A model generated the notes under the pieces. The model made no database searches. It was not told where the DNA came from and saw only the letters and a list, made by a program, of their open reading frames with translations. A stretch of 64,000 nt of DNA, taken from the NCBI GenBank assembly GCA_036937835.1, contig CM072878.1, forward strand, positions 7,848,001 through 7,912,000. The letters run 5' to 3'. Source of the stretch: Pampus argenteus. Taxonomy: Eukaryota; Chordata; Actinopteri; Scombriformes; Stromateidae. Shown in pieces: positions 1 through 12,800 of the stretch. Both the position numbers and the translations under genes were made by a program. Within the stretch, counting starts at the first letter, position 1. Every line of letters starts with the position of its first letter.

Positions 1-1262
1 TCTGAATTGGATGATGTATAATACAGAAAACAAACCAGAACAAATATGAAAGTATAGATTTTAAAAGACAAATGTAGAAAATAATATCATTCGACAAGTG
101 TGTGTGGACGTGGATGATGCTGTTCTATTCATCCCAGTTCTGTGACGATATGTCGCCTCTTCTGAAAGTCAACCAATTCACAGAGGAGAAATATCCAGAA
201 CAGGCTTATTAATAAGCCAGGGCAGCAGCAGATTACAGCTTTAGTGAGCCACCAGAACAAGGACTGAGACGGACAAACACACAGGCGCGTTCAGACAAGC
301 CAGAGAGGGTCAGTGACTTGATTGGGATTACTATCTGATCCACAGGATACAATACAGACCTTACAGGAGCACTGACGCATACTGATAAGTAAGACGAGTA
401 ACACAAATATCTTTTATAGAGGTAATAATGATTTTAGATCAGACCCCTTTGTTTTCTTTATTGAGTTTGTCTTACAGTCATTCAGTTTTACAGATTAATT
501 TATTTGTCTCATCCTGCTCAGAGCCATAGCTAACATAGAGGACACAGAGGTTATGTCCTCTGTGGGAGTGAGGCTGGAGGGAGTGTATTCTACATTTAAA
601 ACCTTACAAGAAGACTCCAGTATTGTGTAAACTCTATATATGAAAACTGAATTACTTTTAAATCCAAAAAAAGAATGAAGAATCCAGTATCCAGAATTAT
701 CTTCCAGGCAATGTGGAGAAGGCTTCGTAACACCATTTAGCTGAAAAATAAACTTGCAGAAAATATAATTGACCAGTGAAATAAAAACTTGAAAAATCCA
801 AATAATAAAAAAATCTATAAACCTTCTTTCTAGTTTATAACAAAAACACACACAGACACACACAAAATGAGGTTCTGGCAAGTTCATTCTTTAATCCACA
901 CACCAAATGTCAGAGGATTCATATCTTTCCATTTCCTGTTTAAGTGGTATGTTTATATTTATATAATATTTAAGTCTTCTAGCAAACGTTGCTGTAAGTG
1001 CGCTGCGTTCAAGAAACAAGGAAATTGTTAGAATTAATATGTGATTGAAATTTGGCTAATTTTGACTTAGACCAATGTATTCTTTACTTGAGTGTTTTTT
1101 AAGTAAATTGAAGATTACATGTGTGCATGTATGTAACGGTGTCTTTGCAAAAATACTGTGTGTGTGTGTTTTTGTGTGTGTGCATTGATCCAGCGCAGTG
1201 TGGGGTATATTTTCTGAGTCATTTGAAGGACACCCACGCGCCATGCAGTCCTCACAAGCCCC

Positions 1263-1267
<5 letters not shown>

Positions 1268-1297
<30 letters not shown>
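1268..1297. repeat. (CA)15 microsatellite
   Basis: Uninterrupted CA run flanked by unique sequence. Short neighbouring GT runs occur near 1158-1180. Confidence 0.9.
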
Positions 1298-1298
<1 letters not shown>

Positions 1299-1711
1299 CA
1301 ATAACAGCCATTGTTCAGTGTACAGTAGACAGATGATTCATAAATTGCAGTTCAATATAGTCAGATACCTGCACATATTGGCGCACCATTCATTGTGTGT
1401 TGTCTTAATTTGTGGAGGTAGTGTGTATTATGTGCGTGTGTGTGTTTGTGTATACTGTAATTGTATATTGGGGATGTGAAAAGAGGCTGAAAGGTTTTGT
1501 GTCTGTCATCTCCTCTGCCTCCAGCCATCCCGAGGGTCAACCATTATGGATTGACACATTTTACACATTTGACCTTAAAAAAAAAAGTTGGAAGGTTGCT
1601 TTCCATTGTGTGTGCATGGAAACGCACTTAGCAGCAATGTATACACGGGCAGGGGGAGGCATTTGTATCTATAAGGCAAAGCAGTTCAAATGGAAAATGT
1701 GGATTTCCGTG

Positions 1712-1892
<181 letters not shown>

Positions 1893-2102
1893 GGATACAG
1901 ATATGAGCCGCTGCTGAACCCCTGAGTGCAGTGGGGTGTGTGGCTATACATTAAATGTCCAGGTTTAACCTCCACTGCTGCAGGCTCACTGATAGTATTA
2001 CAGTTATGGAGCGACTGGGAGAGATCACGCTCCATTTTGGATCTGTGATTCTGTCATAATGAGGCATAACCCCACTCAATGCTTAGAAGGAGAAGACTGA
2101 GC

Positions 2103-2128
2103 TGTGTGTGTGTGTGTGTGTGTGTGTG
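2103..2128. repeat. (TG)13 microsatellite
   Basis: Uninterrupted TG run. A compound GTGT/CTGT run follows at about 2730-2790. Confidence 0.85.
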
Positions 2129-3814
2129 AAGGGCAGAAAATTGCCAACAAAAAAGTGCATTTACTAAGAAGAAAAATACTTCTCTGCCTGCCTGATTCAA
2201 GTGGACTGTTGTGATAGACCTTTTCTTTCTATCATTGTATTGTTATTTGTATGACATAATGTACAAACTATCAAACATAAAAGGATGTGTCTTTTATCAA
2301 ACTGATCTTTGCTCTACACCACTGCCAGAGTCTGTACATGTGTGCCGTCATGTTCACTGTCAACTGGAGTCATTTTTTCTATAATCAAAGCAGCAATCTT
2401 GTAGCCTACGAGCTCAAGCTAACGATTACATTCTTAAAGATGATATCAGATGAAAGGAAACGTCATATCCATGAATGAAATAAAATTTCATTTCCATTTC
2501 TTTAATTTGTCAACTGGGTCATACATCATTTGGGGGAGTCCTGCAGCCATTAAGCATTTTGTCACAGGATGTGACTGATTCATGAGCACAACTTCCCAAG
2601 TGAAGCCAATAAGAAGTAATGGAGCAGGACGTGCCTTTGATAACGATGTCTCCTTCTGTTTATGAAGGTTGCCCCTACTGTGAGCTTAAATTGATGTAGT
2701 TATCAGTAAAGAAACAGCGGCTAAGCTAAGGTGTGTGTGTGTGTGTGTCTGTGTGTGTCTGTGTGTGTCTGTGTCTCTGTGTCTCTGTGAGCTCAGCCAA
2801 ATGATGCTGTAACATATCTGATTGAAATCAGTCTACAACGGAAAGCCAGAGCTCTTGGAAAGTAGCACTGGAGTCCTTGGCACACACAGACACACACACA
2901 CATATGCCTGTGTGCATCAACACCAAAGAACAAAAAACCACAACGAGCAGCAGACTTCTTAAGAGTCTATAAAAAAAAAACAGTGAGCTCTGCACAAAAA
3001 AATGACAATACATAAATGACAAATGACACACACTTTATCTTTCTCTCATTTTGCCTGTCTGTCACACACACACACACATGCGCACACACACACACAATGC
3101 CACATCACATCATTTCAAAGAGCGCGTTTAACCTAATTACACTCAACCATGCGTGATCCTCAGAGGGGGAGTCAGGTCTGTTATGACAGCCTATGTGCTG
3201 TGTGACAGCCACAGGGTTTAAAGAGCACCGACCAGCCTGCTTTTAATAACACACACACACACACACACGACAAAGACCTGCGTGGAATGACAAGAGATGG
3301 ACATGTGGACAGAACAGGAAGCCAAGGCTGCAAGGCAGACAGAGTGACTAATTGCACGGTTCATTTCCGTATCTCTAGCCTGTGAGCAGCACCCCCCTCG
3401 TGTCCGATCAGATTTGTCCCATGAAACATCCCAGGAAAACGTTTTGTTTTCAGTTTCAGTGGTTTTGTTGATTCAGTATTTACCTGTGGAGAAATAATAA
3501 TGGTGAGACAGGACCCTGAGGAGGAGTCATATTTACATGTTGGATATGTAAATATTCTGCATGGACTCTGGTTTCAAACATAAAAGCCTGACTTCTCCTA
3601 TTGAACAGTTGGGCTCATTAGATACTACAACAGTTACATCAATCACTGGAACCAACAGAAAACCTTCACAGGATGTGACAGACAAGGTTAGATCGTCATA
3701 TAACAAAGTGAAACCATAAACCACTGCCAGTATACTGCTGTGTAAATGACAGATATCATTTATCTAACGGCAGTGGAAAGAGTCTCTCCTTCAGTCTGTC
3801 TGTCACTGTCACTG

Positions 3815-3815
3815 T

Positions 3816-3846
<31 letters not shown>

Positions 3847-3850
3847 ACAC
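3815..3850. repeat. (CA)n microsatellite with one interruption
   Basis: CA run broken by one AAAC step near 3839. It is preceded by TCTG/CACTGT short repeats. Confidence 0.85.
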
Positions 3851-4587
3851 TGTTATACTGTTGTTATTGTTAAAAAACAAATATCTCTCTTAATTGACTC
3901 ATTAATCCTCACACATTACCTTGATCCCACATCGGATGTCATTCAAACCTCCTCCTCAACACCATATGTTGAAACACACTGCTGCAATCCCAGCCTGACA
4001 ATTACAGATCTGGATAATTATCAATTTGAAAGTGCCCTTGTATTCACACCCGGAAATTACACATCTGTACAGGAATGTCACCATGATTCTTTTTCGTCAA
4101 TACTCATTCATGCAGACCACTACAGTGTGTGGAGAAGTGATAGGACATTCAGTATAAGCTAACATAGTGAAGGGGATGTTATTACTTTATTTCCTCATAT
4201 ATTACTGCTCTGCCATCTGCTCTGAAACACACAATGCTTTCTTTTTCTATAATGCTATTTAATTTATTTGTCATTGTCATCCAACATGATGCTCTCAATC
4301 GTCAGGCTTCTTGTTGGCTCCAAAGTCTAGATTTGCTACACTGTTTCCAAGCAGATGCTGTGATGTGATATTTTCACCCGTGACAATAAAATTTCACAAA
4401 ACTCTAAGCCTGAATAGAAATTTGGCGTTTAGAAAATATAGATACTAATCACACAGCGTTTTCTATGAGTGAGAAACTGTTAAAAACAAATCTTCCGATA
4501 AAATGTAATAAAAATTCCATTTTGATGTTTTTTGTAATGAAAGTAAACTTTTCATATCAGAATTAAAAGGAGCACAGTGCTAACATT

Positions 4588-4880
4588 TATACACAAGTAT
4601 GGTATAACCCACATTTCAATATAGCACAGTATAGTATAGTATAGTATAGTATAGCACACTACAGTATAGTATGATATTATTTAGTATAGCACACTATATA
4701 CACAATTATGGTATAACCCACAGTTCAATATAGCACACTACCATATAGTATAGCACACTACAGTATTGTATAGCATGATATAGTTTAGTATAGCACACTA
4801 GTAGTATAGTATAGTATAGTATAGTATAGCACACTACAGCATAGTGGGATATAGTTTAGTATAGCAGTACAGTATAGTAT
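4588..4880. repeat. TATAG-type minisatellite with a duplicated 109-bp unit
   Basis: Runs of the pentamer TATAG are interspersed with the phrase tatagcacactacag, repeated several times (4650, 4730, 4751, 4791, 4828). A longer phrase (tatacaca..tatggtataaccca) occurs at 4588 and again at 4697, a period of 109 bp, which shows higher-order tandem duplication. Confidence 0.85.
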
Positions 4881-4882
4881 TG

Positions 4883-4884
<2 letters not shown>

Positions 4885-4916
<32 letters not shown>
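4885..4916. repeat. (AT)16 microsatellite
   Basis: Uninterrupted AT run directly after the TATAG minisatellite. Confidence 0.9.
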
Positions 4917-4920
<4 letters not shown>

Positions 4921-6327
4921 TGTGCTGAATAAGCATAAGTGCAGATAGTGGATAATTTCACAATATTCACTTACTGCAGTGGCTGATTTTTGTGCTGACA
5001 CTTTTTCTGTGTGTGCTGAAATTGGAAATCCCAGTGTCGCTTTTATAAGTAGCTGTTTGCAGAAAGCGTTCATGTCAGTTTGGCCTTTTTTGTGAACACA
5101 AAATCAATTTTTGGAGGTGCTCCACTCTCCCAAGAAATGACCGTGTTCAGTTCAGAGCACCTTGTTGTCAAATCCCATTTCTTTTTGTATATATAAAATG
5201 GTGGTGGTTTGGAGAAAAAAAACAGCACCTGTAAACAAGCATATTGAACTGAAAACAGCACTGTTGCTGCTGCTAGACCAGTGAGACGGAGAATTTGTTG
5301 ACTTTTTATAACACAACCATATTTAATGTTCATTAGGGCATTCCTGCTTCCTGCGTGTGTGGAAGCAAAGAGAGAGAAGCAGAGAGAAAAAGACAATAAA
5401 TAAATCATAGATAGACGGATGATGAGATAGTGAGAGAAGGCACAGAGTAGGGTTGAAAAGGTTGCAAAAAGCGAGATAACATAGAGGGTGTTGGGTGGAA
5501 AAAAAAGAAAAGAGATGGTGAGGAATAATGAGAGAATGAGATAATCAGACAGACAGAAAGACCAACAGAGAAAACAGTTCCCTGGTGAAACTGCGCTATT
5601 GATTTTAGCTTGTTGCTTAGAGAGAGTTTCTCTGAGATCAGGCTGAGCGCTGACACAGCCATCACAATGCATTATGGGGGATCAAAGAGAGGCTGGTGTT
5701 GGGCACCGTGCAGGAGCTAACTCCTGAGTGGGAGGAGAGACCAGGGGGCAAAGAGAGAAGAAAAAAGCGAGGGAGAGGAGAAACAGAGAAGGAGGAGGAA
5801 ACACACTCTGCTAAACCACAGTCATTCGCTGTGGCATCTCAATTGTTCACCTTCGCCCAGAAAAGATGGAGGAGAAGGAGGGTTAGAGGTGGAAAAAGTG
5901 GAAATTTGAGTGTGTGTGTGTGCGTGCGTGAGAGAGAGTGTGAGCGTGCGTGCATGGGGTATGTGTCTAAGCACGTGTGCGTGACAGATGGAGGCAATGG
6001 AGTGACAATGAGGTGAGAAACATGGTGGGACTCAGGGAGTGAAACTTGAAAGAGAAAGTGAGAAGGATGAGGAGATGCAGTTAGATCCAATAAGGAACAC
6101 GCATGGCAGTAAAACCTGTTTAAAGCTGCACCAGCACACTCTTCTTTTTCTTCTGCCTCTGCTGCTCTTCACTCTTATTTATTCCTTGCTTTCTGTCTAT
6201 ATTTTGCTCTCTGCCTCTGTCTCTATCCCTCCACCCAGTGTGTGAAATGTCACTGGACAGCTTACATGTGCTGGCTGCAGAGTGAGAGAAATGTCAAGCA
6301 TGGTTAAACTGCTGACGTAGCTCTCTC

Positions 6328-6329
<2 letters not shown>

Positions 6330-6364
<35 letters not shown>
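6330..6364. repeat. compound (TA)n(TG)n microsatellite
   Basis: A short CT run leads into TA and then TG repeats. Confidence 0.85.
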
Positions 6365-7739
6365 TTTTAAGTATCTTGTGTGGATCATGCTGCAGTGACA
6401 CATTCACAATCATGTTCAAATGCAACACCTATACCTCAGGAAAAATTGAATAAGAATACAGCATTAAATGGTTAACAGTTCTAATTAATTAATTGATTCA
6501 GGGTGAGTATGTCTTAGAGTTACAATAAGAGCCAGGGATGAATTAGGATTATAAGTATAACATGGCTTTCAGAGGTTTTGAATTCTTTCAAAAGTCTTGT
6601 GTTCATGTGTATCTGTTTTTATTTTTTGTGTTGATGCAAGTTGGAGTGTTTTTACGCATGTTAGCTCAGCCATGTGGTCCACTGTGAGTGTGTTTTATAA
6701 CACACCCTGAGGTGGTACACTTCACCCTGCCCATCTCCATCAATAACAGGCTGAATCACATGTTACAAATGTCACAGCCATGACCTTGGCATATGAAGTC
6801 ACGACTCCTCCTTAACAGCTTGTCGTGATATTTTGGAAGGCGGGTACGAGGCGGCATCGTTTCAAGCAAAGCCGACATTGAAATAATGTTACTGTGTGCA
6901 TATAAGAAAGTCACAGCTCAGAGTTGAGCGATTCAGACCAGTGGGGAGAATCAGGACAGTGGCAGTATACGTGTAATATTGTCCCACAGCGGAGAAACAG
7001 AAGTCATTTAACCTCTCCGTCCTCCAGCTGATCTGTGGCCACACTGTTTATGCTGGGCAGCACAGGAGTGACTGTAGTAAATGTTTTAAATGAAAATGAG
7101 CACAGGGCTGGAAAACTATGGTGAGAACCTTCCCTGGGCAGATAAAGGTTACAAAGAGGTCAATAATGTCAGGAACAGGTCACTGAACTCAATTTGTGTC
7201 ATCTGTTATTTGCCTCTGAAGCAAATACAATACATCTGCTTTTACTGGTAACAACTTACAATATACAGTATGTCAGTTTCTATTATTTCCTGTAGAGCCT
7301 CAACACGACAGACATTTATGTGCTGGTTGACTGAAATTTGAAAGTTACTGCGGCACAAGAATGGAACAAACCCAATATTGAAATTATTAATTACACCTGT
7401 GATTTTTCCTGGAACAAGAAGTCAAAATGTCCGCTGTGAGAATGGTCCATTATTGAGTGGAAAACGTGAATAGACGTTTAGAATGAGATGCTGAATTAAC
7501 TACATTATTACAGAAAATAAGAACATGGTCATTTAGAAAATGTCTTCACCAGGATGAGTTTGGATGAGTGTATTAAAAATCAGCAGATTACTACAATGAT
7601 ACAAATGCAAATCTCTCTATTCTTCCATGCAAACTGTGGTTTTATACACTTTAAGTTAGAAAATAATTTCAATCAACTACAGAAAGTGCCTTATAAATGC
7701 AAGAATCATCATCAGCACATGTTTTTCTATCTGTAAAAA

Positions 7740-7900
7740 AACTGATCATTTTAACCCGACCTATGATTGTTCTACTAAAACCGAACCAAGTGTTTTTTTT
7801 GTGCCTAAACCTAACCAGACTTTAACCACCGTGTTGTCATAAAACATCATTATTTCATAACAGTGACTTGTAATAGCTTTGGAAAGCCATGGTGTGCGTG
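7740..7900 (+). repeat. dispersed teleost repeat fragment (CCTAAACCTAACC type)
   Basis: The phrase tgtgcctaaacctaaccag, followed by ttaaccac and a 3' part with gtaatagctttggaaagcca, matches a dispersed repeat I recognise from percomorph genomes. A related stretch lies at about 22150-22340. The family name is not known to me. Confidence 0.5.
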
Positions 7901-8750
7901 GTTAAGCTGCTCATTTGGTCATTTATTTTGAAGGACTTGTTGCTTCAGAATGACAGATTATCCAAAAGGTCTATATTGACTTTGTCATCACAGGAAAAAG
8001 CACAGGTGTTCCTCGTCTCAGTCAGACATGACAGTGTGACAGTGAGCTAACATGCACGATACCAGGACCCTGAAACTGAAGCAGCGAAATGGAATTCAGC
8101 CACCGCTCATTTAATTATTTACACCTGTGCATTTCCTACTGTAACATGTCACTATGTGTTCAGTGAAAAAGCCCTGCTGTGCATGCTGTAGTGTAACATA
8201 CTGAGCACTTATAGTTATTGTTTGTCTCTGTGTGGCATCTTTAACCATGTAATATAATATCCTGTAGAATATTTTTTGCTAACATTACAACTTTGTGATT
8301 TCAAATCTTGTAGTCTTTATACTTTTTTTTCTCAGAGTGGCATTGTAACATCTGTCCAAAGACTATATTCGAAAAATACCCTCTTAGCTGACTCTGTCAT
8401 ATTAACAACACTGTCTCTGTTTGATAAATCAGTACATAAAATAAATAAAATATGATAAATGTCTTCTATAAACACCTTTATCTTATTCTATTGTTACTCC
8501 AGTCCAGATGTTGTTAGTCCAGTTTTCCATCAGTGAAATGTCTACAAGCAGCCAAATCAGTCCAGTCAGCTTCTGCATCTCAAACTCAACGGTGAATCAG
8601 TCATTCATAAAAGTGAGAGCAAAACTTCTCTCATTCTGTATTATTTTTAGCGTGGTGGCCTACATTTCACACTACCTAAAGGATGACAGCGCATGGAGAG
8701 AAGGGGGACGTGTAATTATTCGGAGGTGGCTAGCCCCCTATGTCCTCTCA

Positions 8751-8792
8751 TTCTCTCTCTCTCATTCTCATTCTCATTCTCTCTCTCTCTCT

Positions 8793-8830
<38 letters not shown>
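8751..8830. repeat. (CT)n microsatellite with CATT interruptions
   Basis: About 80 bp of CT/TC with a few CATT steps. It explains the Ser/Leu-rich open frames in this area. Confidence 0.95.
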
Positions 8831-8832
<2 letters not shown>

Positions 8833-9838
8833 GGGGGACAGACAGAGGATCCAGCTGCCTGAATGTGACAGAATCCACAAATCACTGTCTTGAGGGAGAG
8901 AAAAGTGTGGTAGAGACAGCGGAGGGGGAAGAGGCAGAAACCGATGAGCAGCATAGAGCTACATGGGCAGATTAGTAAGACATGGGAGATGATTGTTTTT
9001 CTTTTAAAGTAAAAAACAACAAGAAAACGAAAACATAATTGGGATTTTTAAAGAAAAGACAACGATTAGAAGATAATGCATGGAGCAATTTTTAAAAAAC
9101 AATGTCTGATGGATGAGAGTGATGAGATGATGAGTGAAAGAGAAGATGACTATTCTGTAAGCATAGTAACAACATTAAAAAGAGGGCAGATTGCTTCTCT
9201 GCGAGACAACACAGCAGCTGGATGCTGTGATGTGATTTTCTGTTCCTTTGTCACCCTCATGTCATCCGTTACTCTTTCTAAGCCATCTGCTCCCTCCATT
9301 TCCCTTCATGTGGCAATACTTCCTCTCGTGCCATCACAGCCCATCCCACAATATATCAGCGTCTTCCTCTTCCCTTCAGTCCGGTTCTCTTTGCCATATT
9401 CCCCTGTTTCCTCCCTCCTCTTCTTTCATCCATTCTTCCTTTTGTTCCTCCCCCTCCCCAGGGTATGTAGCAGCCAATTAGAAGTCTGTGCAAGACATGC
9501 TAACACCCCCCCACCCACCCCCAACTCTACAACCCAACTCCCTCCCAGGTGGCTTCTGCAGCATTGACCAAGTCCACCATGTTAAATCAGGTATCGGTCA
9601 GAACATACCGAGATAGAGGCACAAATAAGAAGGTTGGAGGGGGTTTGTTGGGATGAAGGGTGATTTGAAGGTCAAACACACGCATTCACACGCACACACA
9701 CGGTGTGTGAGAGTGCATCTGTGGAGCATCAATCACTGTTAGACATGGTGGGCGGGCACACTAGCAAGAGAGTCACGCTTAAGGAAACACGGAGAGGAGC
9801 TGGCTCCTGATCCGACAAGACAAAGGGAACGATTGGTT

Positions 9839-9840
<2 letters not shown>

Positions 9841-9888
<48 letters not shown>
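9841..9888. repeat. (GT)24 microsatellite
   Basis: Uninterrupted GT run. The reading frames over it on both strands are artefacts. Confidence 0.97.
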
Positions 9889-9891
<3 letters not shown>

Positions 9892-12800
9892 ACCATACAG
9901 TATGTGTGCAACGAGCATGTGCATGCACAAGTGTACAAGTTGTTTGTGTTTGTATGTGTTCCTCACAGACGGTCCATGTGACCGAGGTGTTTGTGTGTGT
10001 TGCTTTTGTAGTGTGTGGCGCAGGAGTGAAACCCATGGCGGCAGGAAAAAGAGCTCATTCAAGCACAAAACATTTCTCACAACAGTAGCTGTTTATATTT
10101 TATTATTTGTTATGCTGCTGTGAGGATATTGTTTCAGATCTTTTTTTTTTAGTATTACTCATATTTTTTAAAAGACAGAGAAGACCACTGTGTTTTAATG
10201 TTACATTCTTCTTCTTCTTCTGGTATCTCCATTATTATAAACATATATATTGATGGACAATATATAACCCATGGAGACACTGTTTCCAAATATTTAAGTA
10301 CAGTAAGTTAAAAGGTAGGGAAAGGATTACAAACCGAAGACATGTGGCTTTGAGATTTTTACATTTGATTAAGAAAATGGTATTTTAGATGTTATCAGTG
10401 ATCAAAGCTACTTAAGTGGGTAATTGTAATAATTATTTCACTCAAAAGTGCTGTCTAGCCATGCAGATAGCTTTAATTATGTTTTGTAATGCTCTGAGTA
10501 CCACAAATTAAATTCCATTCACCTCCACTGTACTGGGCCGGGCGCAGGAATCTCTTAAAAATCTGCATGCCTCGATAGCATTGAATTAAGTAGGATGATC
10601 TGTTTTGTTGCTTGGTTCTCTGGTTGTTTGGTTTGTAATTTAACTGGAAATATCAAAATTAAAGTCAAAATTATTGATTTTAACATCATAAATATTGGTC
10701 TGACCCTCACTGTTAGGAGCTTTCTTTGAAAGGAAAGCTTGTTTCACCACAGCACTTATTAGAAGTCACCTTGAATAATATGAATAGAAGCAGGAAAACT
10801 GTTGCAGTGTTTGAGGTTTTTGTGCCTATAGTAAAACCTAATTCATCACATGAATCGTTCCACTTTACTAACTACTTCAACTTTGGAAATGACAGGCTAA
10901 AAAGCTTTTGACTATACACATTATATCTGTAAAACTACCCAAAGTAAAAAATAAATAAATAAATACATCAATCCTTCCATAAGTACCCCAGATATGTTAT
11001 GATAAGTCTGCAGCATTTTTATTTCATCTCCAAATGTAAATACTGCAGAAACATGCAGAACAGATGCAGTATGTTTGCTAAACTAGGTGTGTCTCCTCTG
11101 AAGGTTGCCTCTGTGGAGAATTTTAAAAAGCTTTTCATGTGATTTAACAGTAAAAGGTGTACGTGAAGACATAAAAACCACCTTTTTTTATTTTTTTATT
11201 TTTTTGCCTACATGGGTATAATTTTAAGAGGCTGTATGAGCTTTTCCCCCCACTATAGATTTGCAGTTAATATTCTTGGTCAGTCGCCCCTTGCCAAGTG
11301 TTGTAATGGGAGCCGTTGAGTGAAGGACAGCGCCGGCTGGCTTCTGGATTTTTATGGTGCCGCGTGAAGTCAGTGAGCTGAGTGATTCCACTGCTGCTGC
11401 CACTGCTTCGAGAAGACCATGAGATCATTCCTACACATGCACGCAAAGACTTAAGCGCACAAACAAATGAACTCATACGCACCTGTATATAAATGTGTGT
11501 TACACGCACGCCCAGAGGGAAATGAGTTACACACATACACACGGGGGAATTTACATGATAGAATATGTGCCTGTGTGGTTGGAGAGAGTAGCAAGGCATA
11601 TCACCTCTGCAATCACATTACAGGCGTACCGCAATTAATCAGACACACAAATACACACACACACATAAATATACACACAACGGCAAACCTGTGCCTAAAC
11701 ACAATCGCTGTGAATATAAAAGACAGTCAGACACACATATGTGCAAAAAACAAAGGTGTATTACAAGCACACACACTGGCCATGTTCAATAAATATGAGA
11801 TTTTAGCGAGATACATGACTGGGTAGATGACTGAGCATATACGAGGCACTCATGTTTGCGTGCGTGCGTGTGTGCATGCGTGTGTTTGCGTACACTTGTA
11901 TGATATCTGTGTGTGTGTGTATGAACCAACTCCTTCTGTAAATGGTTGTCTAGTAAATGAACAGTATCTTACTAACAACTCTGGATGAACCTACACACAC
12001 ACACACACATTATTGTGTATCACTGTCATCAACCATTATACATCAAATTACATCACAAGAGATTGTTCCCACTTCAGCAGCCAAAACTATTAAAGTGACA
12101 CTGTTGGAGGGAAGCTTGTGTAATAATTGGCTTGTAGCATGTACAGCATACACACACACACCACACACACACAAACAGTTGTATATTATATACTCTTTTT
12201 TCCCCCTGCAGTGTTTCACTTTCAGCACTCTAATTCCTCATAACTAACTGTTGTAGTCATCTATCATTTCTCCCACCTCTATTTTTTTCCCATGTTAAAC
12301 AGAAAACATATTAAGTCACTTCACCGTATCTCCCTCTTTCTGCCTCTTCTTTCTTTTCTTTCTTCTTCAACCTCGCTCTAAGTCACCTTTAGCTTTCTGT
12401 CTCTCTTTCCTCTGCATCTCTTCTCTTCTCACGCTTTCATCCTTTATTGCATTCTTTTGGCTGCATCAAAGGTCTATTCAGTAATATTTCATAGAGAAAC
12501 TAATATGCATACCCCGTGCCCTTTCTTCCTGTCTGGATGCATACATAAATAATTAAGTCAATGCTTGATGCTCTTCTTTCACATTACCTGGCAATGGAAG
12601 GTGAGAGTGTGTGTCCATATGTCTTATTATAGTGTGTATGTGTGTCCACAGTGACCTTGACTATACGTGTCCTCTTTTTAACCCTCATTTACAAGTAAAT
12701 GTCCAGGCTTTTTTTACTCTATACATTTCAACAATATGATGGAAATGTATTCTTTCAAACTAAGACAGATTATTTTATTGCTATGCAACAACAGCATTTA

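Noticed and set aside
5070..5672. 200-codon minus-strand open frame
   Set aside because: Low-complexity Ser/Leu/Phe composition from AGAGA-type sequence read in reverse. No motif, no conserved block.
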